Shown here in pieces: positions 28,435 to 37,875 of a DNA stretch of 64,000 nucleotides (its first letter is position 1; the number at the start of each line of letters is the position of its first letter). The DNA lies in the NCBI RefSeq assembly GCF_012272815.1, contig NZ_JAAWWL010000001.1, positions 576,929 to 640,928 on the forward strand, in the 5' to 3' direction. A program made the translations under genes and the position numbers. The notes below the pieces were generated by a model. That model ran no database searches. It saw nothing but the letters and a program-made list of their open reading frames with translations, and was not told where the DNA came from. The stretch comes from Croceivirga thetidis (GTDB lineage Bacteria; Bacteroidota; Bacteroidia; Flavobacteriales; Flavobacteriaceae).

Positions 28435-28517
28435 AATAGACTTCAAAATTCCATCAGCCGAACCGGAAATTGAGCACAAAAACAAATACCTCTAATTGAG
28501 TAACGCCATCCTTAAAA

Positions 28518-30713
28518 TCAAGTATTTAAAACCTCCAATACCCGTTCTGGGGTAAAGGGTATATGTCGCAAACGTTTACCTGTCAATCGTAAAAAGGCAT
28601 TTGCAATGGCACCTGCTACCATTGGGGTAGCTGTTTCACCAACACCTTCTGGGTGTTCCGCAGATGGTAAGATTTCAGTTTCAATACTATCGGGCACATC
28701 TTGCATGCGCAATAATTTGTAATCGTGGTAATTGCTTTGTTGAATTTTACCATCGACCACGGTAAGCTGTTCGCTTAGCACACTACTCATACCCATAATA
28801 ATTCCGCCTTCCATCTGTGCTTTTACATTGTCAGGTTGCACCACAACGCCTGCATCAAGTGCAATCCAGAATTTATGAACACGTATTTTACCTGTTTCGC
28901 GATTTACCGAGATTTCACAAATGCCCGTACCCATAGAACCGTGTTCTACAAAGGCAACTCCCTTAGCTCGGTTTTCAGGTAAAAAGGCATCCCAATCCGC
29001 CATTTCAGCAGCTTTTTCCAAAGTGGCCAAAGCCCGTGGAGATTGATTGGTCATCAATTTTCGTCTTAAGGCTATTGGGTCCTGCCCTTGTTCATAGGCA
29101 ATTTCATCCAGCATGGCTTCAATTGCAAACTTGTTAGGGCCATGACCAACTGCACGCCAATGCTTTAGGCGAACCCCATGTGAGGCGCTTCGCCATTCCA
29201 ACCATTGATTGGTAATTTGATAATGGTCATTTCGGGCACCACCAGCAACCAAATGGCCCCCATCGCCTACCACAACATGTGAAAATCCGGTTAGGTTTCC
29301 CTGAGAGTCGGTGCAAGCCTTTAAGCGCTGTAAAGTCAATGGCCTGTAGCAGCCATAGGTGACATCATCCTCACGGGTCCAAAGCAATTTCACTGGTCTT
29401 GGTGCCATTTCTTTGGCTAAGGTTCCACATTCAACTACAAAATCGCTCATGCTCCTACGCCCAAAACCACCACCAAGATATTGTAGGTGTACTGTTACAT
29501 CCTCATGACCTATTCCTAGTAAACTTGGAATGCCCAGTTTTGTATCACTACCCTGTTGGCTCCCAACCCAAACTTCTGCCTTCTTTAAGTCCTCTGACAC
29601 TTGGACAATGGCATTCAACGGTTCCATCTGTGCATGGTAGACATAGTCGTTCTTAAAATCGGCTTCGTACGTTTTTGTGGCAGAACTAGACGCTTTATTG
29701 AAATCGCCAATTTCATTTCGTACATCGCCAGTTTTATCCTCCGCCAAAATATCTTCATAAGAAGCATAAATCTCTTGTGAATTGAATCCCGATGCTTGGG
29801 CATCACTCCATTCAATTTTGAGTGCTTTTTTAGCACTAAGTGCCCCTTCTAAAGTTGTGGCAACGATACCAATCCCATAATCAAAAGGAACCAGTTTCAG
29901 CACACCGTCCATAGCCAAAATTTCTTCTTCATTTTGCAATGTAGGTTTGGCTCCATGTAGGTTGCCTCGCTCCAAAACACCATATATCATTTCAGGTAAG
30001 CGAATATCAATGGCAAATTGTGCACTACCATTTACTTTTTCGGGTATTTCGGTTCGCGGTATGATACTGCCAATCAATCGAAAATCTTTCGGGTCTTTAA
30101 GTCCTCCTTCGTTAAAATCAGGTATGGACTCCGGCATGGTCAAAAAACGTACTAACTGCCCATATTCGATTTTTTGGTTACTTGCTTCATGCACCACATT
30201 ACCTTCAATCGTAATCAACTCTTCAATAGGAACGTTCCAGTGTGCTGCTGCTGAGCTAAGCAAAACATATCTGGCTTGTGCCCCTGCCCGTCTCAATGTT
30301 GAATAGTAACTATTTGTTGTTCGACTACCCACAGTGAACATGAGTTTAGTGCCAGGTGCCCAGCCTTCTCCGCCATAGATTTCAGCCTCTTGCGGAGAAA
30401 ATTCAACATTTACCTTGGACCAATCTGCATCCATTTCTTCTGCAAATATGATGGGTAAAGCAGTCATCGACCCTTGGCCCATTTCTGCAGCAGGATTGTA
30501 AATGGTGATTTGACCATCTTCTGAAATCTGAACCCAAGCCGTGACTTCATGTTTTTGAAACTGTTCTTCAACTCTTTTTTGGTCCCGACACGAAACAACG
30601 GTTGGCAACAGTCCTGAGACACCGATAAAAAGGGCAACCCCGCTCGAAGATTTTAAGAATTGCCGACGGTTGAAAGACCTACTGGATTTTCTATTATTAA
30701 GATTACTCATCAT
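28518..30713 (-). CDS. iorB: Isoquinoline 1-oxidoreductase-like molybdo-hydroxylase, large subunit
   Basis: Xanthine oxidase-family large subunit (IorB/CoxL-like), 731 residues, carrying molybdopterin cytosine dinucleotide; hydroxylates N-heterocycles or aldehydes with water as oxygen donor. A Tat motif (NRRQFLK) precedes a hydrophobic stretch ending in VVSC, a possible lipobox, so it may be a Tat-exported lipoprotein. Cofactor-contact regions are visible (AEMGQGSMTALP; LGGGFGRRSMSDF; EGGIIMGMSSVLSE), and the C-terminal GVGETATP supplies the catalytic glutamate. I chose ATG 30713, one base past the iorA stop. Earlier in-frame ATGs would overlap iorA. No cytochrome c acceptor or XdhC-type maturation gene is adjacent. 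Confidence 0.86.
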   Translation of the reverse strand: MMSNLNNRKSSRSFNRRQFLKSSSGVALFIGVSGLLPTVVSCRDQKRVEEQFQKHEVTAWVQISEDGQITIYNPAAEMGQGSMTALPIIFAEEMDADWSKVNVEFSPQEAEIYGGEGWAPGTKLMFTVGSRTTNSYYSTLRRAGAQARYVLLSSAAAHWNVPIEELITIEGNVVHEASNQKIEYGQLVRFLTMPESIPDFNEGGLKDPKDFRLIGSIIPRTEIPEKVNGSAQFAIDIRLPEMIYGVLERGNLHGAKPTLQNEEEILAMDGVLKLVPFDYGIGIVATTLEGALSAKKALKIEWSDAQASGFNSQEIYASYEDILAEDKTGDVRNEIGDFNKASSSATKTYEADFKNDYVYHAQMEPLNAIVQVSEDLKKAEVWVGSQQGSDTKLGIPSLLGIGHEDVTVHLQYLGGGFGRRSMSDFVVECGTLAKEMAPRPVKLLWTREDDVTYGCYRPLTLQRLKACTDSQGNLTGFSHVVVGDGGHLVAGGARNDHYQITNQWLEWRSASHGVRLKHWRAVGHGPNKFAIEAMLDEIAYEQGQDPIALRRKLMTNQSPRALATLEKAAEMADWDAFLPENRAKGVAFVEHGSMGTGICEISVNRETGKIRVHKFWIALDAGVVVQPDNVKAQMEGGIIMGMSSVLSEQLTVVDGKIQQSNYHDYKLLRMQDVPDSIETEILPSAEHPEGVGETATPMVAGAIANAFLRLTGKRLRHIPFTPERVLEVLNT

Positions 30714-30714
30714 T

Positions 30715-31188
30715 TTAAGCAGTTTTGGCTGATTGTTCACTTGCCAATTCAATGGCTTTGATAATGCGCATATAGGTTCCGCATCGGCAAAGAATTCCGT
30801 TCATATGACTTTTTATTTCTTCTCGAGTCGGGTTAGGATTGTCTTTCAATAATGCCGCTGCCTGCATCAATTGCCCAGATTGACAATATCCACATTGGGG
30901 AGCTTGGGCCTCAATCCATGCTTTTTGTAAAGGATGCTCATTATTTTCAGAAAGACCTTCTATTGTGGTAATTACTTTACCATCAGGCACTGCATTTACT
31001 GGTAAAACACATGCTTTGGTAGGATTACCGTCTAGATGAATGGTACAAGAACCACATTGTGCTATTCCACAACTGTATTTGGTACCGGTGAGTCCCAAAT
31101 GTTCACGTAGTACCCATAACAACGGAGTACCTTCTGCAACTTCAACAGTTTGGACTTTACCATTGATGTTTAAAGAATAGGTAGGCAT
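30715..31188 (-). CDS. iorA: Isoquinoline 1-oxidoreductase-like (2Fe-2S) small subunit
   Basis: Electron-transfer subunit of 157 residues with two [2Fe-2S] domains. The N-terminal plant-ferredoxin-like domain has CGIAQCGSC plus a fourth Cys (KACVLP), and the C-terminal helical domain has CGYCQSGQ and CRCGTY. It passes electrons from the molybdenum centre of IorB. It is the first gene of the pair, with iorB starting one base after its stop. There is no signal peptide, so it is presumably carried out with the Tat-targeted large subunit. Confidence 0.92.
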   Translation of the reverse strand: MPTYSLNINGKVQTVEVAEGTPLLWVLREHLGLTGTKYSCGIAQCGSCTIHLDGNPTKACVLPVNAVPDGKVITTIEGLSENNEHPLQKAWIEAQAPQCGYCQSGQLMQAAALLKDNPNPTREEIKSHMNGILCRCGTYMRIIKAIELASEQSAKTA

Positions 31189-31297
31189 AAATTTTTTGTT
31201 TCCCTCAAGTTACAGAAAGAAGCTTTTCGTGACTTTCAGTTTGGGAAAAAATTTTGATACCCTAGATGCCGATTAACATTACCGCCAAAAACATGTT

Positions 31298-32671
31298 TCA
31301 GGAACCAATCTGCTGCTTTAGTCCCTCTAATATTTCATCGGTTTCATCCAACAAATGGTCTTTTATCATAATGTCAGGTTGAACACCTTCTTGTTTTTCA
31401 CTTCCATTCACACGAACAATTCGACCTTTTGAAACGTTAACGGCAATGCCTGTATTTGGCAATGTAAACTGAAATATCGAGGCAAATAAAGTGGGGTATT
31501 CTGCGGTTTCTTCACCAACCACCGTTGCAAAACCGTAATCTTGTAATTGAGCCGCAGTAACTGTGGCTTGTGAATGTGATTGTCGATTTACCAGTACGTA
31601 TACCGCTCCATAAAATCGTTTCTCAGTAGGTTGGGGTTGGTAGTCTTCAAAATCATAGTCATATATTTCGCCATCTTCATGCGAAAGGGCTTTTTGCCAA
31701 AAGTCGGTGGATATATCATAATTCTTTCGAATATGTTTCTTTAAAAAACTACTGGTCTTTAAAGAAAATTTTGAGTTCCATTGAAATGGTCTGTCTGCCA
31801 AGAAAGAGACCAAGTAGTCACTAAAACTATCGTCACCACCAGGATTATTGCGCAAGTCTAAAATTAGATGCTTGCTTTTTCTTGTTTTGATTTCTGAAAA
31901 GGAAGAGTCAATAAAAGCCAGATATTTTTCTTTATCGCCACCAAATCCACCTGGCCTTAAGTATGCTATTTCTTCAAAAAAGTCCAATTGCCTAGTTGCA
32001 TTTATGACTTCATCCCTTTTCATTTCATAACCGTCAATTGCAGGTACCGCCTTAAGCCGATATATTTTTTCAGAATTATTGTTTTTAATCGTAACACTAA
32101 ATTCATCTGTCTCACCAAAGACTTGCCAATAAAGTCTGGGAAAAGAATACAATTCGATTTTGGCATTTTTAAAGTATTCACGCTCAGCAGAAATTTGTGG
32201 GTAAAGTTGATTAACAATGTTCGCTATTGAGACCCCGTTTATGGTTATTATCTCCATTCCAGGTAGTAAAGCATCTTCTCCAGACCAATTTTTTCGAATC
32301 AGGGCCTTTTTATTCTCAAATGCCAATTCCAAAGGAAAAACCGTTCCACCGTTTTCAGCGTACTCCATGTACGATTGAATTGGAAATTCGATCCAAGTGT
32401 GCCCGTTATTCACAGATGAGGTAAACTTTTGAAACAAGTTCGTCGTCTCTAACAAGGAAAGGGAATCTTTTGACACCCCGTTTTTTAATTCTTGATACCG
32501 TTCATTGAATTCATTCTTTGAGGTATAGGCAAAAAGATTATAGTGTGTTTCTTCCAGTGTATTCTTTAAAGCATCCAAATCGTCAAGAACTTCCTTTTCT
32601 GAAAATTTTGATTGGCCGAATACAAGAGATGTGGTTAGAAATAGCAACAGGGTTAGAGTTCTTGCCCTCAT
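31298..32671 (-). CDS. S41-family (C-terminal processing protease-like) peptidase
   Basis: Secreted serine peptidase of the S41 family, 457 residues. I chose ATG 32671 because it gives a proper signal peptide (MRARTLTLLLFLTTSLVFGQ). A frame open to 32869 adds 66 Lys-rich residues and would overlap the divergent TPR gene. A PDZ-like region follows (GMEIITINGVSI), then the peptidase core with LILDLRNNPGGDDS and the nucleophile Ser in NRQSHSQATVTAAQLQDYG, and the downstream GEETAEYPTLFAS. Predicted to be periplasmic; substrate unknown. It is a single gene, convergent with none and divergent from the TPR gene. Confidence 0.85.
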   Translation of the reverse strand: MRARTLTLLLFLTTSLVFGQSKFSEKEVLDDLDALKNTLEETHYNLFAYTSKNEFNERYQELKNGVSKDSLSLLETTNLFQKFTSSVNNGHTWIEFPIQSYMEYAENGGTVFPLELAFENKKALIRKNWSGEDALLPGMEIITINGVSIANIVNQLYPQISAEREYFKNAKIELYSFPRLYWQVFGETDEFSVTIKNNNSEKIYRLKAVPAIDGYEMKRDEVINATRQLDFFEEIAYLRPGGFGGDKEKYLAFIDSSFSEIKTRKSKHLILDLRNNPGGDDSFSDYLVSFLADRPFQWNSKFSLKTSSFLKKHIRKNYDISTDFWQKALSHEDGEIYDYDFEDYQPQPTEKRFYGAVYVLVNRQSHSQATVTAAQLQDYGFATVVGEETAEYPTLFASIFQFTLPNTGIAVNVSKGRIVRVNGSEKQEGVQPDIMIKDHLLDETDEILEGLKQQIGS

Positions 32672-32792
32672 ATAAATTATTAGTTTTCCTGTTGACGACC
32701 TTCTATTTCTTTTGTTACATTGAAATTGATTTTTATAAGACCTTAACACAAAACCAATAAAACCAGCGTTATCTTTATCTAAAAGCTCATTT

Positions 32793-34580
32793 TTGAAATA
32801 CACCCTATTCTTTGTTTTGTGTTTTGTGGTTGCAGAATTTTCTTGGGGGCAAGACGATTTTTTGGCCAAGCAATATTTTCAAGACGGTGATTTTGAAAAA
32901 GCTGTGGTTTTCTACGAAAATCTTGTAAAGAAGAATCCAAGGCGCACTGACTATTCTGAAGCATTGGTTGCCTGTTATCAACAACTCGAACGCTATCAAG
33001 AGGCTGAAACGTTTCTACAGGATAAGATTTCTCAAAACTTTGTTTTTCCGACATTCTTTATTGAACTCGGCTATAATTATGCACTTCAAAACCAACCGGA
33101 AAAGAGCAGTGAATACTACCAAAAGGCCATTGAAAAAATAGATGAAAATCCGAATTTCGGTTACGGTATTGGATATCGTTTTCAAAAGTACGCCTTACTT
33201 GATGAGGCCATTCAAGCCTATACAAGAGCAATGACTTTAAAACCCGAGCTGAATTACAATTTTCAATTGGCCCGTATTTATGGAGAGCAAGGTGAGATTG
33301 AAAAAATGTACCAGTCCTACCTTCAATTGGTTTATGATGGTAAATCCTCTCGTTCAAACGTTCTGCGAAACATCAATGACTTTATTTCGGAAGATCCACA
33401 AAATGAGAACAACGTCAAATTAAGAAAGACCTTACTGGTGAATGCCCAAAAAAATCCTGATGTTCTTTGGAACGAGCTATTAAGTTGGCTTTTTATTCAA
33501 CAAAACCAATTTAAACAGGCTTTTGCCCAAGAAAAAGCAATCTACAAGAGAGCTGAAGGCTCAAATTTGGACCGAATTCGAAATCTAGGTGATATTGCTC
33601 AAGAAAACGAAGACTACGATACTGCGGTAGCCATATTTGAATACATCGTAGAAAACGCTTCGCAGCCGAATAGAAAATTGAACGCCCAGCTAAGCTTAAT
33701 CGAAATAGAGTTATTAAATACAGGTGGAAAAAAATTGGATGCAATCGAAAAAAAATACGAGGCCCTGCTTGATGAATATGGTTATCAAAACAATCTCTTA
33801 CAATTACAGATTGCCTATGCAAATTTTTTGACTTTTAGAAAGGAACAGCCAGATCCTGCAATTGCCATGCTCAAAAAAAGTTTGGAACAACCTCTTGGAC
33901 GGTTTGGAGTGGCCTACATTAAAATGGCTTTAGGTGAGATTTTAGTTTTTGACCAACGGTTCAGTGAGGCTCTTATCTATTTTACGCAAATTCAAAAAAG
34001 TCTTAAAAACGATGTTATTGGGCAAGATGCTCGCTACAAAGTAGCAGAAACCAGCTTTTACAAGGGCGATTTTGATTGGGCATTAACACAATTAAAAGTA
34101 TTGCGAAGCTCCACTTCGCAGCTTATCGCAAATGATGCCATGCAATTAAGCCTGCTGATATCTGATAATTCTTTGGAAGACTCCACCCAAACCGCCCTAA
34201 AAAAATATGCTCGTGCCGATTTGCTGGCCTATCAGAAGAAAACTCAACAGGCCGTTGATATTTTAGAGGATATTCTACAAAATCACAAGGGTGAAAAAAT
34301 TGAAGATGAGGCATTACTTCGGCAAGCCAAACTTTTGGAAGAACAAGGAAAATATGAAGCAGCTGAATTCAATTACATTAAAATCATAGAATTCTACTCA
34401 CAAGATATTTTGGCAGACGACGCCCATTTTGCTTTGGGACAGCTGTATGAAAATCATTTAAATGCTCCAGAAAAGGCAAAACCTCAATACGAGAAAATCA
34501 TCTATAATTACCAAGACAGTTATTACTTTCCTCAAGCCCGTAAAAATTTCAGGCGATTACGTGGTGATTCCATCAATTAA
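32793..34580 (+). CDS. Periplasmic TPR-repeat protein
   Basis: Protein of 595 residues. The start is TTG at 32793, since no ATG is available upstream in frame; it yields a signal peptide (KYTLFFVLCFVVAEFSWGQ). The rest is a near-continuous array of about a dozen tetratricopeptide repeats, for example FLAKQYFQDGDFEKAVVFYENL at the start and ADDAHFALGQLYENHLNAPEKA at the end. It is presumably a periplasmic scaffold. It ends just before a strong AT-rich terminator. In flavobacteria a TPR gene is often found between serS and DUF4286-ksgA (from memory, not verified here); the order in this window fits with an insertion of iorAB and the S41 gene. Confidence 0.8.
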   Translation: MKYTLFFVLCFVVAEFSWGQDDFLAKQYFQDGDFEKAVVFYENLVKKNPRRTDYSEALVACYQQLERYQEAETFLQDKISQNFVFPTFFIELGYNYALQNQPEKSSEYYQKAIEKIDENPNFGYGIGYRFQKYALLDEAIQAYTRAMTLKPELNYNFQLARIYGEQGEIEKMYQSYLQLVYDGKSSRSNVLRNINDFISEDPQNENNVKLRKTLLVNAQKNPDVLWNELLSWLFIQQNQFKQAFAQEKAIYKRAEGSNLDRIRNLGDIAQENEDYDTAVAIFEYIVENASQPNRKLNAQLSLIEIELLNTGGKKLDAIEKKYEALLDEYGYQNNLLQLQIAYANFLTFRKEQPDPAIAMLKKSLEQPLGRFGVAYIKMALGEILVFDQRFSEALIYFTQIQKSLKNDVIGQDARYKVAETSFYKGDFDWALTQLKVLRSSTSQLIANDAMQLSLLISDNSLEDSTQTALKKYARADLLAYQKKTQQAVDILEDILQNHKGEKIEDEALLRQAKLLEEQGKYEAAEFNYIKIIEFYSQDILADDAHFALGQLYENHLNAPEKAKPQYEKIIYNYQDSYYFPQARKNFRRLRGDSIN

Positions 34581-34608
34581 AAATTTAATAACGACGACAA
34601 TTCATCTC

Positions 34609-34640
34609 CAAGTTTAATTTGAAAATTAAACTTGTTTTTT
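34609..34640 (+). terminator. AT-rich intrinsic terminator after the TPR gene
   Basis: Perfect 12-bp inverted repeat CAAGTTTAATTT / AAATTAAACTTG (34609-34620 and 34623-34634) with a 2-nt centre, followed by six T's. It excludes the TTG at 34632 as the start of the next gene. Confidence 0.8.
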
Positions 34641-34664
34641 GAACTTGTACCCGAACTCATTGCT

Positions 34665-34982
34665 ATGATAATTTATAACGTAACCATCAATATTGAAGAC
34701 GAGGTTCATGACGATTGGCTGTCGTGGATGAAAGACAAGCACATACCCGATATGCTGGCCACAGGTAAATTCAGTCATGCTAAAATGACCAAGGTTTTAG
34801 TTGAAGAGGAGATGGGAGGCACGTCCTATTCGATTCAATATACTTGTCCGGATAAACAAACCTTGGAAAGTTACTATAAAGAAAATGCTGAAATCATGAG
34901 GGCAGACGGCATGAGACGCTTTGCCAATAAATTCGTTGCCTTTAGAACTGAACTTGAAGTAATTAGTCAGCAAATACCTTGA
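34665..34982 (+). CDS. DUF4286 family protein
   Basis: Small cytoplasmic protein of 105 residues belonging to DUF4286, a ferredoxin-like alpha/beta dimeric fold family of unknown function. The start at ATG 34665 gives MIIYNVTINIEDEVHDDW, the conserved family opening. The conserved core continues HIPDMLATGKFSHAKM and ends with a helix (MRRFANKFVAFRTELEVI). It overlaps the following GGCT-like gene by 4 bp (TTGA), and both precede ksgA, so the three are likely an operon. Confidence 0.85.
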   Translation: MIIYNVTINIEDEVHDDWLSWMKDKHIPDMLATGKFSHAKMTKVLVEEEMGGTSYSIQYTCPDKQTLESYYKENAEIMRADGMRRFANKFVAFRTELEVISQQIP

Positions 34983-35293
34983 AGTTGCCTCTCTTATTCA
35001 CCTACGGCACCTTACAAGACCCTCAAGTACAACAGTATGTTTTCGGTAGAATCTTAGAGGGTCAAGCGGACCAACTTCCAAGTTATAAATGGTTTGAAAA
35101 TGCGGTTTACGAAAGGTATCCATTGGTTAGGCCAACCACTAATTCCAATGATTTTGTTGATGGAATGGTGTATGAGTTAAATAATGAAGACCTCAAAATT
35201 TGTGATGTCTATGAAACTTCGGCCTATACTCGCAAACTGATAACCCTTGTCTCTGGTAGGGAAGCATGGGTCTATGTCGAGAATTCAGGTTAA
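34979..35293 (+). CDS. Gamma-glutamylcyclotransferase-like (AIG2/GGCT) protein
   Basis: Protein of 104 residues with the GGCT/AIG2 fold: the substrate loop LFTYGTLQDPQVQ is at the N-terminus and the strand GMVYELNNEDLKICDVYE carries the region of the catalytic acid. Family members cyclise gamma-glutamylamines or related peptides to 5-oxoproline, but many bacterial members are uncharacterised. The start is a TTG overlapping the previous stop. No other start fits, because MKLPLLFTYGTL is the family N-terminus. Translational coupling with DUF4286 is likely. Confidence 0.8.
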   Translation: MKLPLLFTYGTLQDPQVQQYVFGRILEGQADQLPSYKWFENAVYERYPLVRPTTNSNDFVDGMVYELNNEDLKICDVYETSAYTRKLITLVSGREAWVYVENSG

Positions 35294-35313
35294 CTTAGGC
35301 ACAAAACCAAATC

Positions 35314-36174
35314 ATGCCCAAAAAAAGAAGGGATTCGCATAGAAAATTTGAAAAAAAAGGGCAAGATAATTCCCCAGTAAAGGCGAAAAAACATTTAGGG
35401 CAACACTTTCTAAAAGATGAAAAAATTGCCCAAAAAATTGCCGAAACCCTTTCCCTTGAAGGCTATCTAAAAGTAATCGAAATTGGCCCCGGCACCGGAG
35501 TACTCACTAAGTATTTACTTCTACGAGGGATGGATTTGGTTGCCATGGATTTGGATGAGGAATCCATAGTCTATTTAAACCACAGTTTTCCTTTAGAACA
35601 CCCAAAGGTCTTAGAGCAGAATAGTAAATTGACCGTATTAGAAGCTGATTTTTTAAAGTTCGATTTACAAGAACTATTCGGGCAACAGCAATTTGGCATT
35701 ACGGGAAACTTCCCCTACAATATTTCGTCACAGATAGTCTTTAAAATGCTCGAACATCGCAATCAAATTCCAGAATTTTCAGGTATGTTCCAAAAAGAGG
35801 TTGCGCAACGAATTTGTGAAAAAGAAGGGAGTAAAACCTATGGTATTCTTTCTGTTTTGGTTCAGGCTTTTTATAGAGCCGAATATCTTTTCACGGTGCA
35901 TCCACATGTATTTGTCCCACCGCCTAAAGTACAGTCGGGAGTGTTGCGGTTAACCCGAAAAGAAAATTTTCAATTGGACTGCGACGAACAGTTATTGTTC
36001 AAAGTAGTAAAGGCAGCTTTCAACCAACGCAGAAAAACATTAAGAAACAGTTTGAAGGGTTTTGGGCTTTCCGATAGTCTTCGAGAAGATGCTATCTTTG
36101 ACCGCCGACCAGAACAGATATCTGTCGCCAATTTTGTTGAATTGACCCAGAAAATTCAATATGATTCCGTTTAA
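35314..36174 (+). CDS. rsmA: 16S rRNA adenine(1518/1519)-N6 dimethyltransferase
   Basis: KsgA/RsmA, 286 residues, dimethylates two adjacent adenines in 16S rRNA helix 45 during small-subunit maturation. A basic N-terminal tail of about 25 residues precedes [18 protein letters not shown] motif I is [14 protein letters not shown] and the catalytic motif is [11 protein letters not shown], with Phe in place of the more common Leu of NLPY. The C-terminal helical domain ends normally ([15 protein letters not shown]). Its end overlaps mgtE by 14 bp. Confidence 0.95.
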   Translation: MPKKRRDSHRKFEKKGQDNSPVKAKKHLGQHFLKDEKIAQKIAETLSLEGYLKVIEIGPGTGVLTKYLLLRGMDLVAMDLDEESIVYLNHSFPLEHPKVLEQNSKLTVLEADFLKFDLQELFGQQQFGITGNFPYNISSQIVFKMLEHRNQIPEFSGMFQKEVAQRICEKEGSKTYGILSVLVQAFYRAEYLFTVHPHVFVPPPKVQSGVLRLTRKENFQLDCDEQLLFKVVKAAFNQRRKTLRNSLKGFGLSDSLREDAIFDRRPEQISVANFVELTQKIQYDSV

Positions 36175-37513
36175 ACTCACAGACGAGCTTTTAGAACAGG
36201 TGCAAACCTTGATCTCTGAATCAAAAGATGCAGAGTTGAGAACCTTAATGAAGGAGTTTCATTATGCAGATATTGCTGAAATTGCCAATGAGCTCGATGA
36301 GGAAGAAGCAACCTATATCATTAAGCTGCTGGATAGCGAAAAGACTTCCGACGCTATTACCGAACTTGACGAAGACGTTCGAGAAGCTATTCTGAATAAC
36401 CTATCCCCAAAAGAAATTGCCGATGAGTTAGAGGAATTGGATACTGATGATGCGGCAGATATTGTAGGTGAGCTTCCAAAAGAATTGGTCAAAGAAGTAA
36501 TCTCAGAAATTGAGGATAGGGACCATGCCAAAGATATTGTTGATCTTTTGCGCTATGATGAGGATACCGCAGGTGGACTTATGGCTAAAGAATTGGTCAA
36601 GGTTAATGAAAACTGGACGGTAACCCGTTGTGTCAAAGAGATGCGTACCCAAGCTGAAGAAGTAACCCGGGTACATTCCATTTATGTGATAGATGATGAA
36701 GAAAAATTAAAGGGTCGGCTATCTTTAAAGGACTTACTGACAGTTTCAACAGAAACCCATATTCGAGAAGTTTATATTCCAAAAGTTGATTATGTCAATG
36801 TCAACGAAAAACCGGAAGAGGTCGCCAAAATCATGCAGAAATATGACTTGGAAGCCATACCTGTAGTTGATGAAATCGGACGATTGGTTGGGCGCATCAC
36901 CATTGATGATATCGTTGATGTTATTCGAGATGAGGCCGAACGAGATTATCAATTGGCCGCTGGTATATCGCAAGATGTAGAGGCCGATGATACTATTTGG
37001 GAATTAACACGTGCCCGCTTGCCATGGCTTATTTTGGGCCTATTCGGTGGAGCAGCAGCCGCTGTTATTATGGGTGGATTTGAAGAGATGTTCAAAAAGT
37101 ATACAGTCCTCTTTCTTTTTACACCGCTAATTGCCGCAATGGCCGGAAATGTTGGCGTGCAATCAAGCGCAATTATAGTTCAGGGACTTGCCAATGACGA
37201 TATTAAGGGGAGCATCGGTAACCGCCTGATCAAAGAAATGTTATTGGCCCTATTGAACGGCATTATACTTTCTGCACTATTATTGTTGTTCACTTGGATT
37301 TGGAAAGGTGATTTTATGACAGCCATGGCCATTTCCATTTCTTTAATTGCAGTCATTGTTGTGGCTGGTTTTATTGGAACTTTCATCCCGCTGTTTTTAG
37401 ACAAAAGAGGCATCGATCCAGCAATAGCCACTGGACCTTTCATAACAACTAGTAACGATATATTTGGGATTCTTATTTATTTCTGGATTGCTAAACTTAT
37501 TTTGGGATTATGA
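36161..37513 (+). CDS. mgtE: Magnesium transporter MgtE
   Basis: Homodimeric Mg2+ channel, 450 residues. The N-terminal superhelical domain of acidic repeats (about 1-130) is followed by two CBS domains (about 135-255) that sense cytoplasmic Mg2+. A plug helix and five transmembrane helices follow (about 285-450), with the pore/N-terminal motif [17 protein letters not shown]. It overlaps ksgA upstream by 14 bp and the cupin gene downstream by 4 bp, so the ksgA-mgtE-cupin-dehydrogenase string is one tight operon. Confidence 0.93.
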   Translation: MIPFKLTDELLEQVQTLISESKDAELRTLMKEFHYADIAEIANELDEEEATYIIKLLDSEKTSDAITELDEDVREAILNNLSPKEIADELEELDTDDAADIVGELPKELVKEVISEIEDRDHAKDIVDLLRYDEDTAGGLMAKELVKVNENWTVTRCVKEMRTQAEEVTRVHSIYVIDDEEKLKGRLSLKDLLTVSTETHIREVYIPKVDYVNVNEKPEEVAKIMQKYDLEAIPVVDEIGRLVGRITIDDIVDVIRDEAERDYQLAAGISQDVEADDTIWELTRARLPWLILGLFGGAAAAVIMGGFEEMFKKYTVLFLFTPLIAAMAGNVGVQSSAIIVQGLANDDIKGSIGNRLIKEMLLALLNGIILSALLLLFTWIWKGDFMTAMAISISLIAVIVVAGFIGTFIPLFLDKRGIDPAIATGPFITTSNDIFGILIYFWIAKLILGL

Positions 37514-37875
37514 AATCAATTAACCTTAAGGAAAAACACTCCCTGTTTGACGTAACATGGCATCCACATCAGATTGCCGTTGTTGATGATATGCAGGTAA
37601 TCTTAGCCAAGATTCAAGGCGAATTTGTTTGGCATGTCCATGAAAATGAAGATGAACTCTTTCAAGTACTCAAGGGCACCCTTTACATGCAGTTTCGAGA
37701 TCGAACCGAAGTTGTTAAAGAAGGTGAGCTAATTGTCGTTCCAAAAGGTGTGGAACATTGTCCAGCCACAAAAAATAACGAAGAAGTTCATTTATTACTT
37801 TTTGAAAAGCTTTCAACAGCCCATACGGGAACTGTTGAACACGAAATGACACAAACCCACTACCCCCGCATATGA
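37510..37875 (+). CDS. Cupin-domain protein
   Basis: Small single-domain cupin of 121 residues. Metal ligands are visible in two motifs: WHVHENEDELFQVLKG (GxHxHxxxxE-type) and VPKGVEHCPATKNNEE. No signal peptide. It overlaps mgtE (ATGA) and the dehydrogenase (ATGA) by 4 bp each, so it is translated as part of that operon. Small cupins of this type can be isomerases or binding proteins; the substrate is unknown. A role next to the 2-hydroxyacid dehydrogenase is only suggested by position. Confidence 0.82.
   Translation: MKSINLKEKHSLFDVTWHPHQIAVVDDMQVILAKIQGEFVWHVHENEDELFQVLKGTLYMQFRDRTEVVKEGELIVVPKGVEHCPATKNNEEVHLLLFEKLSTAHTGTVEHEMTQTHYPRI

Noticed and set aside
32672-32869. Longer N-terminus for the S41 peptidase
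   Set aside because: It overlaps the TPR gene, adds a Lys-rich sequence and hides the signal peptide that starts at 32671.
34099-34124. GCGAAGC...ACTTCGC hairpin in the TPR gene, considered as a second copy of the ligase-gene palindrome
   Set aside because: Only a short stem is shared; the CGAAGTCGAA core is absent.
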